Assembly: GCA_944390485.1 (NCBI GenBank)
Contig: CALXPQ010000001.1
Span: forward strand, 1-64,000
Source of the DNA: Veillonellales bacterium
GTDB taxonomy: Bacteria; Bacillota; Negativicutes; Veillonellales; Dialisteraceae
DNA length: 64,000 nucleotides
Direction: 5' to 3'
The notes below the pieces were generated by a model that worked only from the letters and a program-made list of their open reading frames with translations, was not told where the DNA came from and made no database searches. Positions 36,209 to 44,536 of this stretch are shown in pieces (position 1 is the first letter of the stretch; every line of letters starts with the position of its first letter). Both the position numbers and the translations under genes were made by a program.

Positions 36209-36924
36209 TCATATTTCCTGCAATCGACATACAGAACGGGCAGTGCGTGCGCCTCCGCCAGGGCGATGCGGCGGACGCTACGGTCTACGGCCGCAGTCCG
36301 GCGGCGATGGCGCTCAAATGGGAGATGGAGGGCGCAAAATATCTCCACGTGGTGGATCTGGACGGCGCATTCCGCGGCAGCGGCGTGAACCGGGACGCGG
36401 TGGAAGCCATCTGCCACGCCGCGGCGATCCCCGTCGAGATGGGCGGCGGCATCCGCACGGCAGACGACGCGGCGGCCTGCTTCGGACTCGGCGTGGCGCG
36501 GGTCATCCTCGGCTCGGCGGCAATCGACGATCCCGCCTTTGCGGCGGACATGGCCGCCCGGTACGGCGCGGACCGCGTGGCCGTCTCCATCGACGCGAAG
36601 GGGGACCGGGCGGCCGCTCACGGCTGGACGGACAGCAGCGAAAAGAAAGTGCTGCCCTTCGCAGAAGAGCTCGTGCGGAGCGGCGTGTCGATCATCATCT
36701 ACACGGACATTTCCCGGGACGGCATGCTCACCGGGCCGAATTTCGACATGCTCGGACAGCTCAACGCCATCCCCGGCATCCGGCTCATCGCATCGGGCGG
36801 CATGTCGTCTCCGGAAGACCTGCGGAAGCTGGCCGCCATGGGCGTCTACGGCGCGATCTGCGGCAAGGCGCTCTACGAGAAGAAAATCACCATGGAAGAC
36901 ATTCGGAACATACAGGAGGCATGA
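36205..36924 (+). CDS. hisA: phosphoribosylformimino-5-aminoimidazole carboxamide ribotide isomerase
   Basis: TIM-barrel isomerase of 239 residues. D8 in FPAIDIQNG is the first catalytic aspartate and the second lies in [16 protein letters not shown] overlap with hisH; GGGGGAG acts as the ribosome site, so the in-frame ATG 21 bases earlier is rejected. Confidence 0.96.
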   Translation: MIIFPAIDIQNGQCVRLRQGDAADATVYGRSPAAMALKWEMEGAKYLHVVDLDGAFRGSGVNRDAVEAICHAAAIPVEMGGGIRTADDAAACFGLGVARVILGSAAIDDPAFAADMAARYGADRVAVSIDAKGDRAAAHGWTDSSEKKVLPFAEELVRSGVSIIIYTDISRDGMLTGPNFDMLGQLNAIPGIRLIASGGMSSPEDLRKLAAMGVYGAICGKALYEKKITMEDIRNIQEA

Positions 36925-37679
36925 TGCTCGCAAAACGGATCATCCCCTGCCTGGACGTGAACCACGGCCGGGTGGTCAAGGGGAAACAGTTTCAGAATCT
37001 GCGCGATGTGGACGACCCGGTGAAGCTGGGGAAATGGTATTCCGACAGCGGCGCGGACGAACTCGTCTTTTATGACATCACGGCAACGCACGAGAAACGC
37101 GCCCTCTTCATCGATGTGGTGAAGGCGGTGGCGGAGGAGCTCACCATCCCCTTTACCGTGGGCGGCGGCATCCGGAGCGCGGACGATTTCCGGGAGATGC
37201 TCCTAGCGGGCGCAGACAAGGTGTCCGTCAATTCCGCGGCGGTGGCGCATCCGGAGCTCATCGGAGAGGCGGCGGCCCGCTTCGGCAGCCAGTGCGTGGT
37301 GCTCTCCATCGACGCGAAGCGGAACGGCCGCGGCGGCTGGGACGTATACGTCGAAGGCGGCCGGAAGAATACGGGCCTCGACGCCATCGAATGGGCCCGC
37401 CGGGGCGAAGCGCTCGGCGCGGGCGAGATCTGCATGAATTCCATGGACGCCGACGGCGAGACCTCCGGCTACGATCTGGAGCTGAACCGCATCCTCGCGG
37501 AGACGCTCTCCATCCCGGTCATCGCGTCGGGCGGCGCGGGGAAGAAGGAAGATTTCCTCGACGTCTTCCGCGCCGGGGCGGATGCGGCGCTCGCCGCGTC
37601 GGTCTTCCATTTCGGGACCATCCCCATCGGGGAACTCAAGCAGTATCTTGCCGCGGAAGGCGTGCCCATGCGGCTGTAA
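36924..37679 (+). CDS. hisF: imidazole glycerol phosphate synthase, cyclase subunit
   Basis: TIM-barrel cyclase, 251 residues, partner of HisH. D11 in [14 protein letters not shown] and the MNSMDADGE segment carry the catalytic aspartates. Two consecutive ATGs exist (36921 and 36924); the second is chosen because AGGAGG is one base from the first and four from the second. Confidence 0.96.
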   Translation: MLAKRIIPCLDVNHGRVVKGKQFQNLRDVDDPVKLGKWYSDSGADELVFYDITATHEKRALFIDVVKAVAEELTIPFTVGGGIRSADDFREMLLAGADKVSVNSAAVAHPELIGEAAARFGSQCVVLSIDAKRNGRGGWDVYVEGGRKNTGLDAIEWARRGEALGAGEICMNSMDADGETSGYDLELNRILAETLSIPVIASGGAGKKEDFLDVFRAGADAALAASVFHFGTIPIGELKQYLAAEGVPMRL

Positions 37680-37694
37680 GAAAAGGAGACGGAT

Positions 37695-38372
37695 ATGGAA
37701 TCTGTGAAACTGGAAGAAGTGGCATTCGACGAAAAAGGGCTCGTCCCGGCGGTCGTGCAGGATGCGCGCACCGGGGAGGTGCTCATGGTGGCGTATATGA
37801 ACGTCGAATCCCTCGCGAAGACCGTCTCGACCGGGGAGACCTGGTTCTACAGCCGGTCCCGGCAGAAGCTCTGGCACAAAGGCGAGGAGTCCGGTCATTT
37901 CCAGCACGTGCGCCGCATCTATGCGGACTGCGATGCGGATACGCTCGTGGTGGAGGCGGTGCCGGACGGTCCGGCGTGCCACACGGGCCATCGGTCGTGC
38001 TTCTACCGCGGGCTGGCGGAATGGGAAAACCGCCGCGGGCCGGGGAGCCTCCGCATCCTCTGGGATCTGTATGAGGAGATCCGGGACCGGCGCGCCCATC
38101 CGCAGGCGAAGTCGTACACGAATTATCTCCAGCAGGAGGGGAAGAACAAGATCGACAAGAAGATCGGCGAGGAAGCGGCGGAGGTCATCATCGCGGATCA
38201 GCATGAGGACCGGCAGGAGATCGTGAGCGAATCCTGCGACCTGCTGTACCATCTGTTCGTCCTCTGGGAAAACGCGGGCGTTTCTTTCACGGATGTGCTT
38301 GCAGAAATGGAAGCGCGGGACGAAAAAAAAGGCAATAAAAAAGACGCGGGCCATCAGGATCGGATCTTCTGA
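37695..38372 (+). CDS. hisI: bifunctional phosphoribosyl-AMP cyclohydrolase / phosphoribosyl-ATP pyrophosphatase
   Basis: HisIE fusion of 225 residues for the second and third steps. The cyclohydrolase half (1-~110) holds [17 protein letters not shown], the DCDAD metal site and [11 protein letters not shown]. The pyrophosphatase half (~115-205) holds [17 protein letters not shown] and [12 protein letters not shown]. The last ~20 residues are lysine- and aspartate-rich. It is the final gene of the his operon. Confidence 0.95.
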   Translation: MESVKLEEVAFDEKGLVPAVVQDARTGEVLMVAYMNVESLAKTVSTGETWFYSRSRQKLWHKGEESGHFQHVRRIYADCDADTLVVEAVPDGPACHTGHRSCFYRGLAEWENRRGPGSLRILWDLYEEIRDRRAHPQAKSYTNYLQQEGKNKIDKKIGEEAAEVIIADQHEDRQEIVSESCDLLYHLFVLWENAGVSFTDVLAEMEARDEKKGNKKDAGHQDRIF

Positions 38373-38377
38373 CGGCC

Positions 38378-38398
38378 GGAGCCCTTCGGGGCTTTTTC
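38378..38398 (+). terminator. his operon terminator
   Basis: GAGCCC and GGGCTT enclose a TTCG tetraloop and are followed by a T run. Confidence 0.85.
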
Positions 38399-38434
38399 TT
38401 TTGCCAAAGAAATTTTCTATGGCAGTATAGAAAT

Positions 38435-38463
38435 TTGGAAAGAAATGGCACATATGGTAGAAT
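38435..38463 (+). promoter_or_regulatory. promoter of the CDF transporter gene
   Basis: TTGGAA, 17 bases, TAGAAT. It sets up a leader of about 145 bases before the start codon. Confidence 0.65.
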
Positions 38464-38469
38464 ATAGAT

Positions 38470-38614
38470 AAAGATACAAGATATGCCGTTTTAAACCGGA
38501 GCTTCCACAGCGGAGCCGGCAGGAAGGGAGAAGGGCCATCAAATCGATCGCAGTATCAGGACAAGGACGCAAAGAAACAGAGACAGGGTATGACAGATTT
38601 GATGGAGGCTTATC
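38470..38614 (+). promoter_or_regulatory. structured leader of the CDF transporter mRNA
   Basis: A long 5' leader with two visible foldings: CCGG-x16-CCGG near 38497-38520, and a perfect 10-bp stem CCATCAAATC (38537-38546) with GATTTGATGG, whose right arm runs into the GGAGG ribosome site. The ~55-base loop contains GGACGCAAAG, a string also found in c-di-GMP-I aptamers, but the rest of that aptamer is missing. Translation control by this fold is inference. Confidence 0.4.
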
Positions 38615-39556
38615 ATGCAGACTTTTTCTCAGCAGCGGGAGCAGAGGCTCCTCGCCTGTTCGGCCGCGGTCATGGCGGCCGTAGGCGGCGCCGGTATTTT
38701 CATGGGGCTCTGGAGCGGATCACAGGCGATTCTGACGGACGGGATCTTTTCTGCCATCGCCGTGGTCATCAAGCTGCTCATGCTGGGTACGTCCCGGCTC
38801 ATCGCCCGGGAGACGAGCGTGCGGTTCCAGTTCGGCTACTGGCAGATGGAGCCGCTGGTGCTCGTGGCGGAGGGCGCGTTCACGCTCCTCGTGGTCATTG
38901 CCGCCGCGGCGTCCGGCATCCGGGGACTCCTCGGCGGCGGGCACGCGGTGGACTTCGGGCTGGCCGTGTATTTCGCGCTGTTCTTCGAAGCGCTGTCCGC
39001 TTCGTTCTTTGTCTATCTGAAGCGGGAGAACCGGACGCTCCGGTCGAATCTGGTCCGCTTCGATAATGTGAGCTGGTACGTGGACATGATGCTTGCCGGC
39101 GGGCTCCTCGTCTCCTTCGCCGCGGCGTGGGCGCTGGAGCAGACGCCCTGGGCGGCGTGGAGCCGCTATGCGGACCCGCTCGTAATGCTGGCGCTGTCGC
39201 TCCACATGATCCGGCCGGCGCTGCGCATCCTGTCGCCGTCGTTCCGGCAGGTGCTGGGCGTCGCGCCGCGGGATGTGCACGAACGGGTACAGCGCGTCAT
39301 GGACGAGCTCATGGAGTCCTGCGGTTTCCGGGACTACGTGTCCAGCGTGCAGCAGTACGGGCATACGAAGATCATCGAGATCGATATCCTCGTCGACCGG
39401 GACTATCCCGCCCGGTCCGCGGCGGACTTCGACACCATCCGGGACCGCATCGACCGGGCGCTGGGCTATCCGCCGCATCAGCAGTGGCTCACCATCAATT
39501 TCACCGCCGCGCGGCGCTGGATGGCGCGGGACTATCTGCTGGACGGGAAATCATGA
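38615..39556 (+). CDS. cation diffusion facilitator family transporter
   Basis: A 313-residue inner-membrane protein with about six membrane segments (roughly 13-33, 38-58, 83-102, 113-133, 155-172, 180-198) and a C-terminal cytosolic domain. The TM2 metal aspartate is D42 in LTDGIFSA. The TM5 site, usually HxxxD, reads S153-x3-D157 (NVSWYVD), so the histidine is replaced. CDF proteins export Zn, Fe, Mn or Co in exchange for protons; the altered site leaves the metal open. GGAGG lies before the ATG within a possible regulatory hairpin. Confidence 0.85.
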   Translation: MQTFSQQREQRLLACSAAVMAAVGGAGIFMGLWSGSQAILTDGIFSAIAVVIKLLMLGTSRLIARETSVRFQFGYWQMEPLVLVAEGAFTLLVVIAAAASGIRGLLGGGHAVDFGLAVYFALFFEALSASFFVYLKRENRTLRSNLVRFDNVSWYVDMMLAGGLLVSFAAAWALEQTPWAAWSRYADPLVMLALSLHMIRPALRILSPSFRQVLGVAPRDVHERVQRVMDELMESCGFRDYVSSVQQYGHTKIIEIDILVDRDYPARSAADFDTIRDRIDRALGYPPHQQWLTINFTAARRWMARDYLLDGKS

Positions 39557-39557
39557 A

Positions 39558-39585
39558 AACGGGCGCCCTGTGCGCCTGTTTTTTG
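39558..39585 (+). terminator. terminator of the CDF gene
   Basis: AACGGGCGC pairs with GCGCCTGTT (one G-U pair), followed by TTTT. Confidence 0.8.
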
Positions 39586-39600
39586 ATGGCGCGCGCCCTG

Positions 39601-39609
39601 TGGTACAAT
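39601..39609 (+). promoter_or_regulatory. extended -10 element of the HAD gene
   Basis: TGGTACAAT (TGn plus TACAAT) lies about 39 bases before the start codon. Confidence 0.5.
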
Positions 39610-39647
39610 ACATCCATCAGCATGTGAGACAGCGGAGGAAGACAGGC

Positions 39648-40784
39648 ATGAAGAAAGTCATATTTGATGTGGACGGCGTCCTCCTGAGCGAGGAGCGCTA
39701 TTACGATGTGTCGGCCCTCACCGTGTGGGAGATCCTGTACGGGAGGACGTATATGGGGCTGCCGTCGGAACGGGACGATTTCGATGCGTCGGCCGTATCG
39801 GACGGGCAGATCGCGGCCATCCGTTCCGCCGTGTGGGGGCGGGACGCGCTCCTGTCGTGGCTGAAGAGCCGGGGCATCAATTCGAACTGGGACATGGTGC
39901 ACGCCTGGCTCATTACCTGCTTCTGGCTGCTGGGGGAGGAATACCGGCGGCGCACCGGCGGGGATATCCTGCCGCTCCGGTTTGAAACGGAGGCGGATTT
40001 CCGCGAAGCGGGCCGCGCGGTGATGGGACTTCCCCTGCCGAAGGCGGAGGCGCTTCTCGCGAAATGGGAGCAGGCCGTGCCGGAAGGGACGAAGGGCAGC
40101 GACGTCTTCACTGCGCTCGCCGGAGCCATGGCGGAGACCTTCGGCGGCGTGCCTGCCTGGGCGGCGCTCCAGTCCGGCCTGTGGCGCATGCATACGGAAG
40201 CCTTTCAGGCGTGGTATCTGGGGGACGATCTCTTCATCGAGCAGAACCGGCGCGAGCCCTGGGCGGGCGGGAAGCGGGGCTTCCTGTGGGACGAGATCCC
40301 TCTCGCGCCGGCGGCGGCCATCGGCGCGCTCTTCCGGCGGCTGAAGGAGAGCGGCTGGGAGATCGCCGTGGCGACGGGACGGTCCCGCCAGGAGATGGCC
40401 GTGCCGTTCCGCACGCTCGGCTGGTACGGCCTCTTCGACCCGCTCTACCTCGCCACGGCGACCGATGCGGTTGAAGCGGAAAAGGAGACGGGCGTCTCCC
40501 ATCTGGACAAGCCGCATCCCTTCCTCTACGAATGCGCCATGTACGGCCGGAAAAAAGAACACTACGGGGACTACGCCCGGGGCGAAAAACAGGCCGATCC
40601 GGACGACGCGGTCTACGTCGTCGGCGATTCGTACTCGGATATTCTCGGCGCGCGGGCGGCGGGCGCGCGGTGCATCGGCGTCCTCACCGGCCTTGAAGGG
40701 AAGCGGGCCGCCGCCATGTTCGAAGCGGCGGGCGTGCCCTGCGCGGAGCGCGTGACGGAGATCGAGCCGCTGCTGAAAGAATAA
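39648..40784 (+). CDS. HAD-superfamily hydrolase
   Basis: A 378-residue phosphatase-like protein. Motif I is IFDVDGVLL with D7 and D9; motif II falls in VATGRSRQEM; the motif IV acidic pair is in VVGDSYSDILGA. The cap between ~20 and ~230 is unusually large and helical for a PGP/Gph-type HAD protein. The start follows GCGGAGGA. The substrate is unknown. Confidence 0.85.
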   Translation: MKKVIFDVDGVLLSEERYYDVSALTVWEILYGRTYMGLPSERDDFDASAVSDGQIAAIRSAVWGRDALLSWLKSRGINSNWDMVHAWLITCFWLLGEEYRRRTGGDILPLRFETEADFREAGRAVMGLPLPKAEALLAKWEQAVPEGTKGSDVFTALAGAMAETFGGVPAWAALQSGLWRMHTEAFQAWYLGDDLFIEQNRREPWAGGKRGFLWDEIPLAPAAAIGALFRRLKESGWEIAVATGRSRQEMAVPFRTLGWYGLFDPLYLATATDAVEAEKETGVSHLDKPHPFLYECAMYGRKKEHYGDYARGEKQADPDDAVYVVGDSYSDILGARAAGARCIGVLTGLEGKRAAAMFEAAGVPCAERVTEIEPLLKE

Positions 40785-40927
40785 AAAGAGGGAGAGGACA
40801 CGGACCGCGCGCCGTGTCTTTTCGTCTGCCCGGAGGACGGCGTCTGTCATTCTGCGGCGCGTCATGTTAAAATATAAATAATGTGCGGCCCATGGCCGCC
40901 GATCATCTGACGGGAGGAGGGGCGCGC

Positions 40928-41935
40928 GTGGACTGCTTTCCCCATGTGTACGGACAGCCGCGGCTGAAAAGCGAACTGGGGCGACTCTTTGCGGAAGGGC
41001 GCGTCCCCCATACGATGATTTTTTATGGGGATGAAGGACTGGGCAAGACCACCGCGGCGCTGGACCTGGCGGGGGCGCTTGCCGGGCGGGACGTGTCCGG
41101 CGAGGCGGCCGCCTGGGCCGCAGACCCGCAGCTGGCGAAGGAGCCGGTGCTCACCGCCGCGGAAGAGCGGGTATGGTACCTCCGCCCGGTGGGAACGGAG
41201 CTCCGCATCGATCAGTTCCGCCTGTTCCTCGACGCCATGGCGGCGTTCGACGGGGCGGCGCATGTGTGCATCATCGACGAAGCGCAGACCATGATGCCCG
41301 CCGCGGCGAACGTCATGCTGAAGACGCTGGAGGAACCGCCGGCGCAGGTTTATTTCATCCTCATCACGCACGATCTGGACGCGCTCCTGCCGACCATCGT
41401 CTCCCGGGGCGAGCGGTTTCCCTTTTTCCCGCTGTCCTGGGAAGACTACGAGGCGCTTCTCGCGGCGAAGCGGGAGCAGTTTCCGTTCCGCACGCCGGAA
41501 GAGACGGACGAAGCGTTTTTCCTCTCCGGAGGCAATCCTGGACTGACGAAGGAAATGTTCGGCGCGGACGGCGCGCCGCAGCCGGAGACGGCCATGCAGT
41601 TCTGGGAGCGGATCACGGACAGCCCCGTCCCCTTCTCGGAAGGAACGGCGGCCGCCGTGCAGGACCGAAAAGAATTCCGCCGCATGCTCCGGTGGATGCT
41701 CCTCATCGGACGGGATCTCCTCGTCGAGGCGGAAGCTCCCGGGGCGGATCTCGTGCGGTGCCGCCAGATGGCGCAGCGGGAAGCGTGCATCGCGCCCGCG
41801 TGGGACGGCGGCCGGGCGGAGGCGGCGATCGAAACGCTTTCCTCGGCAGATACGGCGTGCCGCCGCTATATTTCTGTGAAAAATATCTGGGATATGATCC
41901 TGATCTCTCTGGTTCGTATCCGGAAGGGACAATAA
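40928..41935 (+). CDS. holB: DNA polymerase III delta' subunit
   Basis: Clamp-loader AAA+ subunit of 335 residues. Walker A is GDEGLGKT (34-41), Walker B region IIDEAQTM, then the sensor-1-like ITHDLDALLPTIVSR. No zinc-finger cysteines are seen, unlike DnaX. GTG start behind GGGAGGAGGGG. It heads holB-ricT-trmN6-rsmI, the arrangement of the Firmicutes yaaQ-yabC region. Confidence 0.92.
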   Translation: MDCFPHVYGQPRLKSELGRLFAEGRVPHTMIFYGDEGLGKTTAALDLAGALAGRDVSGEAAAWAADPQLAKEPVLTAAEERVWYLRPVGTELRIDQFRLFLDAMAAFDGAAHVCIIDEAQTMMPAAANVMLKTLEEPPAQVYFILITHDLDALLPTIVSRGERFPFFPLSWEDYEALLAAKREQFPFRTPEETDEAFFLSGGNPGLTKEMFGADGAPQPETAMQFWERITDSPVPFSEGTAAAVQDRKEFRRMLRWMLLIGRDLLVEAEAPGADLVRCRQMAQREACIAPAWDGGRAEAAIETLSSADTACRRYISVKNIWDMILISLVRIRKGQ

Positions 41936-41940
41936 ATACA

Positions 41941-42792
41941 ATGGAAGTGGCAGCAGGTATCCGGTTCAAGCGGGCCGGAAAAATCTATGATTTCGCTCCG
42001 AACGGCCTCGATCTGCATCTGGATGACGGCGTCATCGTGGAGACGGCGCGGGGCATGGAGTATGGATATGTGGCGATCCTGCCGCGGGAAGTGGAGCGGA
42101 AGGAAGGAGACGGCGAGCTGAAGCCGATCCTCCGCCGGGCGACGGACAAAGACCGGGTGCAGCTGGAGCGCAACCGGAAACGGGAGGAGTACGCGTTCGA
42201 CGTATGCCTGAAAAAAATCGAGAAATTCCACTGCCCGATGAAGCTCCTCCGCGTAGAGTACACTTTCGACCGCAGCAAGATCGTCTTCTTCTTTACCGCG
42301 GAGAACCGGGTGGATTTCCGCGAGCTCGTAAAAGATCTGGCGTCGGTCTTCCATACGCGCATCGAGCTCCGGCAGGTAGGCGTGCGCGACGAAGCGAAGC
42401 AGGTCTCCGGCATCGGGCCCTGCGGGCATGCGCTGTGCTGCGCCACCTTCCTCGGCGATTTCGCACCGGTGTCCATCAAAATGGCCAAGACGCAAGGACT
42501 CTCGCTCAATCCGACGAAGATTTCCGGAGCCTGCGGCCGCCTCATGTGCTGCCTGCGTTACGAGAACGAACTGTACACCTCGGGCGAGCTGAAATGCCCG
42601 AAGATGACGGCGGCGGCCCGGAAACACAGCGAGACGCCCGCGCCGCGGGTGGGCATGAAGGTGGTCACCGACGGCGGGAACGGCGTCATCGTCTATGTGA
42701 ACAGCCAGCGGCGCACGGTGAAAGTCCAGATGGAAGGACAGAAGTCGCGCATCATGTCGTGGGACGACATCGCGGCGGAAGAAAACAGCTGA
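41941..42792 (+). CDS. ricT: PSP1/YaaT family protein (RicT)
   Basis: A 283-residue homologue of Bacillus YaaT/RicT, part of the Y-complex that carries Fe-S clusters and adjusts RNase Y activity. The PSP1 C-terminal domain shows the cysteine cluster GPCGHALCCATF and ISGACGRLMCCLRYE. It lies five bases after holB, as in Bacillus. The partners RicA and RicF are not in the window. Confidence 0.93.
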   Translation: MEVAAGIRFKRAGKIYDFAPNGLDLHLDDGVIVETARGMEYGYVAILPREVERKEGDGELKPILRRATDKDRVQLERNRKREEYAFDVCLKKIEKFHCPMKLLRVEYTFDRSKIVFFFTAENRVDFRELVKDLASVFHTRIELRQVGVRDEAKQVSGIGPCGHALCCATFLGDFAPVSIKMAKTQGLSLNPTKISGACGRLMCCLRYENELYTSGELKCPKMTAAARKHSETPAPRVGMKVVTDGGNGVIVYVNSQRRTVKVQMEGQKSRIMSWDDIAAEENS

Positions 42793-42844
42793 GAGGCGGG
42801 CAGCGGTCACGGGCCGCTGCTTTTTTTGAAGGAAAGGACAGACT

Positions 42845-43579
42845 TTGGATTTCACACTTCGGGAAGGGGAGCGGCTGGACGACCTCGTCCGGGACGGCAT
42901 GCGCATCATCCAGCGGCCGGATCAGTTCTGCTTCTCCATCGATTCGGTGCTGCTCGCGCATTTCGTGAGGATCCGGAAGAAAGACCGCATCGCGGACCTC
43001 GGCACGGGAACGGGCGTCATCCCGCTCCTGCTCTCGGCGTTCGGCGCGGAGGACGTGGCGGGCATCGAGAAGAATCCCGTCATGGCGGACATCGCCGCGC
43101 GGAATGTGGCAGGCAATTACAGGGAGCGGCAGATCCGCATCGTGGAAGGCGACTACTGTCATCCTGCGGAATTTTCTCCCCCCGGGGCCTTCACCTCCGT
43201 GGTGGTGAATCCGCCGTACCGGGAAGTGGGCCGGGGCGCGCTCAATGACAAGGCCGGCGTGGCCGCCGCATGCCATGAGCTGACCGCGTCGCTGGAGGAC
43301 GTCTTCCGCGCGGCGGAGTACCTGCTGGCCTACGGAGGGCGTCTCACCATGGTGCACCGCGCGGACCGGCTGTGCGACCTCATCGCGGCGGGCCGGGCGT
43401 GCCGCATGGAAGCCAAGCGGCTCCGCTTCATCCACAGCCATGAAGGAGAGCCGGCCGTGCGCGTGCTGGGCGAATGGAAATACGGCGGCCATCCGGGCGT
43501 TGCGGTGGAGCCGCCGCTCATCGTCCACGAGAAAGACGGGAGCTATACCCGGGAAGTGCTGGAAATTTACGGGAAGTAA
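42845..43579 (+). CDS. trmN6: tRNA1(Val) A37 N6-methyltransferase family
   Basis: SAM-dependent adenine methyltransferase of 244 residues, YfiC/YabB family. SAM motif ADLGTGTGVIPLLLS and the catalytic NPPY (VVVNPPYRE) are clear. TTG start with AAGGAAAGGA upstream. Position between ricT and rsmI matches yabB in Bacillus. Confidence 0.92.
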   Translation: MDFTLREGERLDDLVRDGMRIIQRPDQFCFSIDSVLLAHFVRIRKKDRIADLGTGTGVIPLLLSAFGAEDVAGIEKNPVMADIAARNVAGNYRERQIRIVEGDYCHPAEFSPPGAFTSVVVNPPYREVGRGALNDKAGVAAACHELTASLEDVFRAAEYLLAYGGRLTMVHRADRLCDLIAAGRACRMEAKRLRFIHSHEGEPAVRVLGEWKYGGHPGVAVEPPLIVHEKDGSYTREVLEIYGK

Positions 43580-43592
43580 GGAAAGGAACATC

Positions 43593-44432
43593 ATGAGCGA
43601 AGTGACCGGAGGCACCCTGTACCTCGTGCCTACCCCCATCGGGAACCTGTCGGACATGACGGCCCGCGCGGCGGAGATCCTGCGGGATGCGGACATCGTC
43701 GCCTGCGAAGATACGCGGCATACGCGCATCCTGCTGACCCATCTGGGCATCGAACGCCCGGTGGTGTCCTATCATGAACACAATAAAAAAGAAGCGGGGC
43801 CGAAACTCATCGACGCCCTGCGGGAAGGAAAATCCGTGGCGCAGGTGAGCGACGCCGGCATGCCGGTCGTCTCCGATCCCGGCGCCGATCTGGTGCGGCT
43901 CGCGCTGGCGGAGGATATCCCCGTGGTGCCGCTTCCCGGCCCGAACGCGGCCCTCACGGCGCTCATCGCTTCCGGGCTCGACGCGCGGCAGTTCGTCTTC
44001 GTGGGATTCCTGCCGCGCACCACGGCGAACCGGAAGGAACTCCTGGACGCAGTGAAGCGCATCCCCTTCACGCTGATCTTCTACGAAGCGCCGCACCGGC
44101 TGAAAGAGACGCTGAAACTCCTGCTGGCCGCGCTGGGCGACCGCCAGGCCGTCACGGCCCGGGAGCTGACGAAGAAATTCGAGACCTTCCGCAGGTCCCG
44201 CCTGTCCGCGCTGCTCGAAGGCCTCTCCGACGAAGCGCCCCGCGGGGAATACGTGGTGCTCGTAGAAGGATGGCAGGGAGAAGCGGAAGACGCCGGCCCA
44301 GACGGAAGCTGGGAAAATGAGGCCCTCGCCCTGGCGCAGGACCTCCCCATCAAAGAAGCCGCCCGCCGCATCTCCGCCAAATGGAACCGCTCCCGCCGGG
44401 AGGTCTATCAATTTTTGCTGAATAATACCTGA
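43593..44432 (+). CDS. rsmI: 16S rRNA (cytidine-1402-2'-O)-methyltransferase
   Basis: SAM-dependent TIM-less tetrapyrrole-methylase-fold enzyme modifying C1402 in the decoding centre; 279 residues. LYLVPTPIGNLSDMT, CEDTRHTRILL and SDAGMPVVSDPG are family motifs. GGAAAGGAACATC precedes the ATG. The end of the transcript is a strong terminator that also borders the CRISPR-Cas locus. Confidence 0.96.
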   Translation: MSEVTGGTLYLVPTPIGNLSDMTARAAEILRDADIVACEDTRHTRILLTHLGIERPVVSYHEHNKKEAGPKLIDALREGKSVAQVSDAGMPVVSDPGADLVRLALAEDIPVVPLPGPNAALTALIASGLDARQFVFVGFLPRTTANRKELLDAVKRIPFTLIFYEAPHRLKETLKLLLAALGDRQAVTARELTKKFETFRRSRLSALLEGLSDEAPRGEYVVLVEGWQGEAEDAGPDGSWENEALALAQDLPIKEAARRISAKWNRSRREVYQFLLNNT

Positions 44433-44437
44433 ACAAT

Positions 44438-44479
44438 AAAAGAGATCCTTATCTTGCGATGAGCAGAAGGATCTCTTTT
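44438..44479 (+). terminator. terminator of holB-rsmI operon
   Basis: AAAAGAGATCCTT pairs perfectly with AAGGATCTCTTTT around a 16-base loop. Confidence 0.88.
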
Positions 44480-44482
44480 GTA

Positions 44483-44512
44483 TTTACAGAAGAAATTCAA
44501 TGAGTATAGAAT
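44483..44512 (+). promoter_or_regulatory. cas3 promoter
   Basis: TTTACA, 18 bases, TAGAAT, about 25-37 bases upstream of the cas3 start codons. It gives cas3 its own transcript. Confidence 0.55.
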
Positions 44513-44536
44513 AAAATCAGATAAAGAAAAGAAAGG

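Noticed and set aside
38540..38614. c-di-GMP-I riboswitch before the CDF gene, suggested by GGACGCAAAG
   Set aside because: The upstream CACGCACAGGGCAAAC part, the tetraloop-receptor helix and the P3 helix are absent; only the short string agrees.
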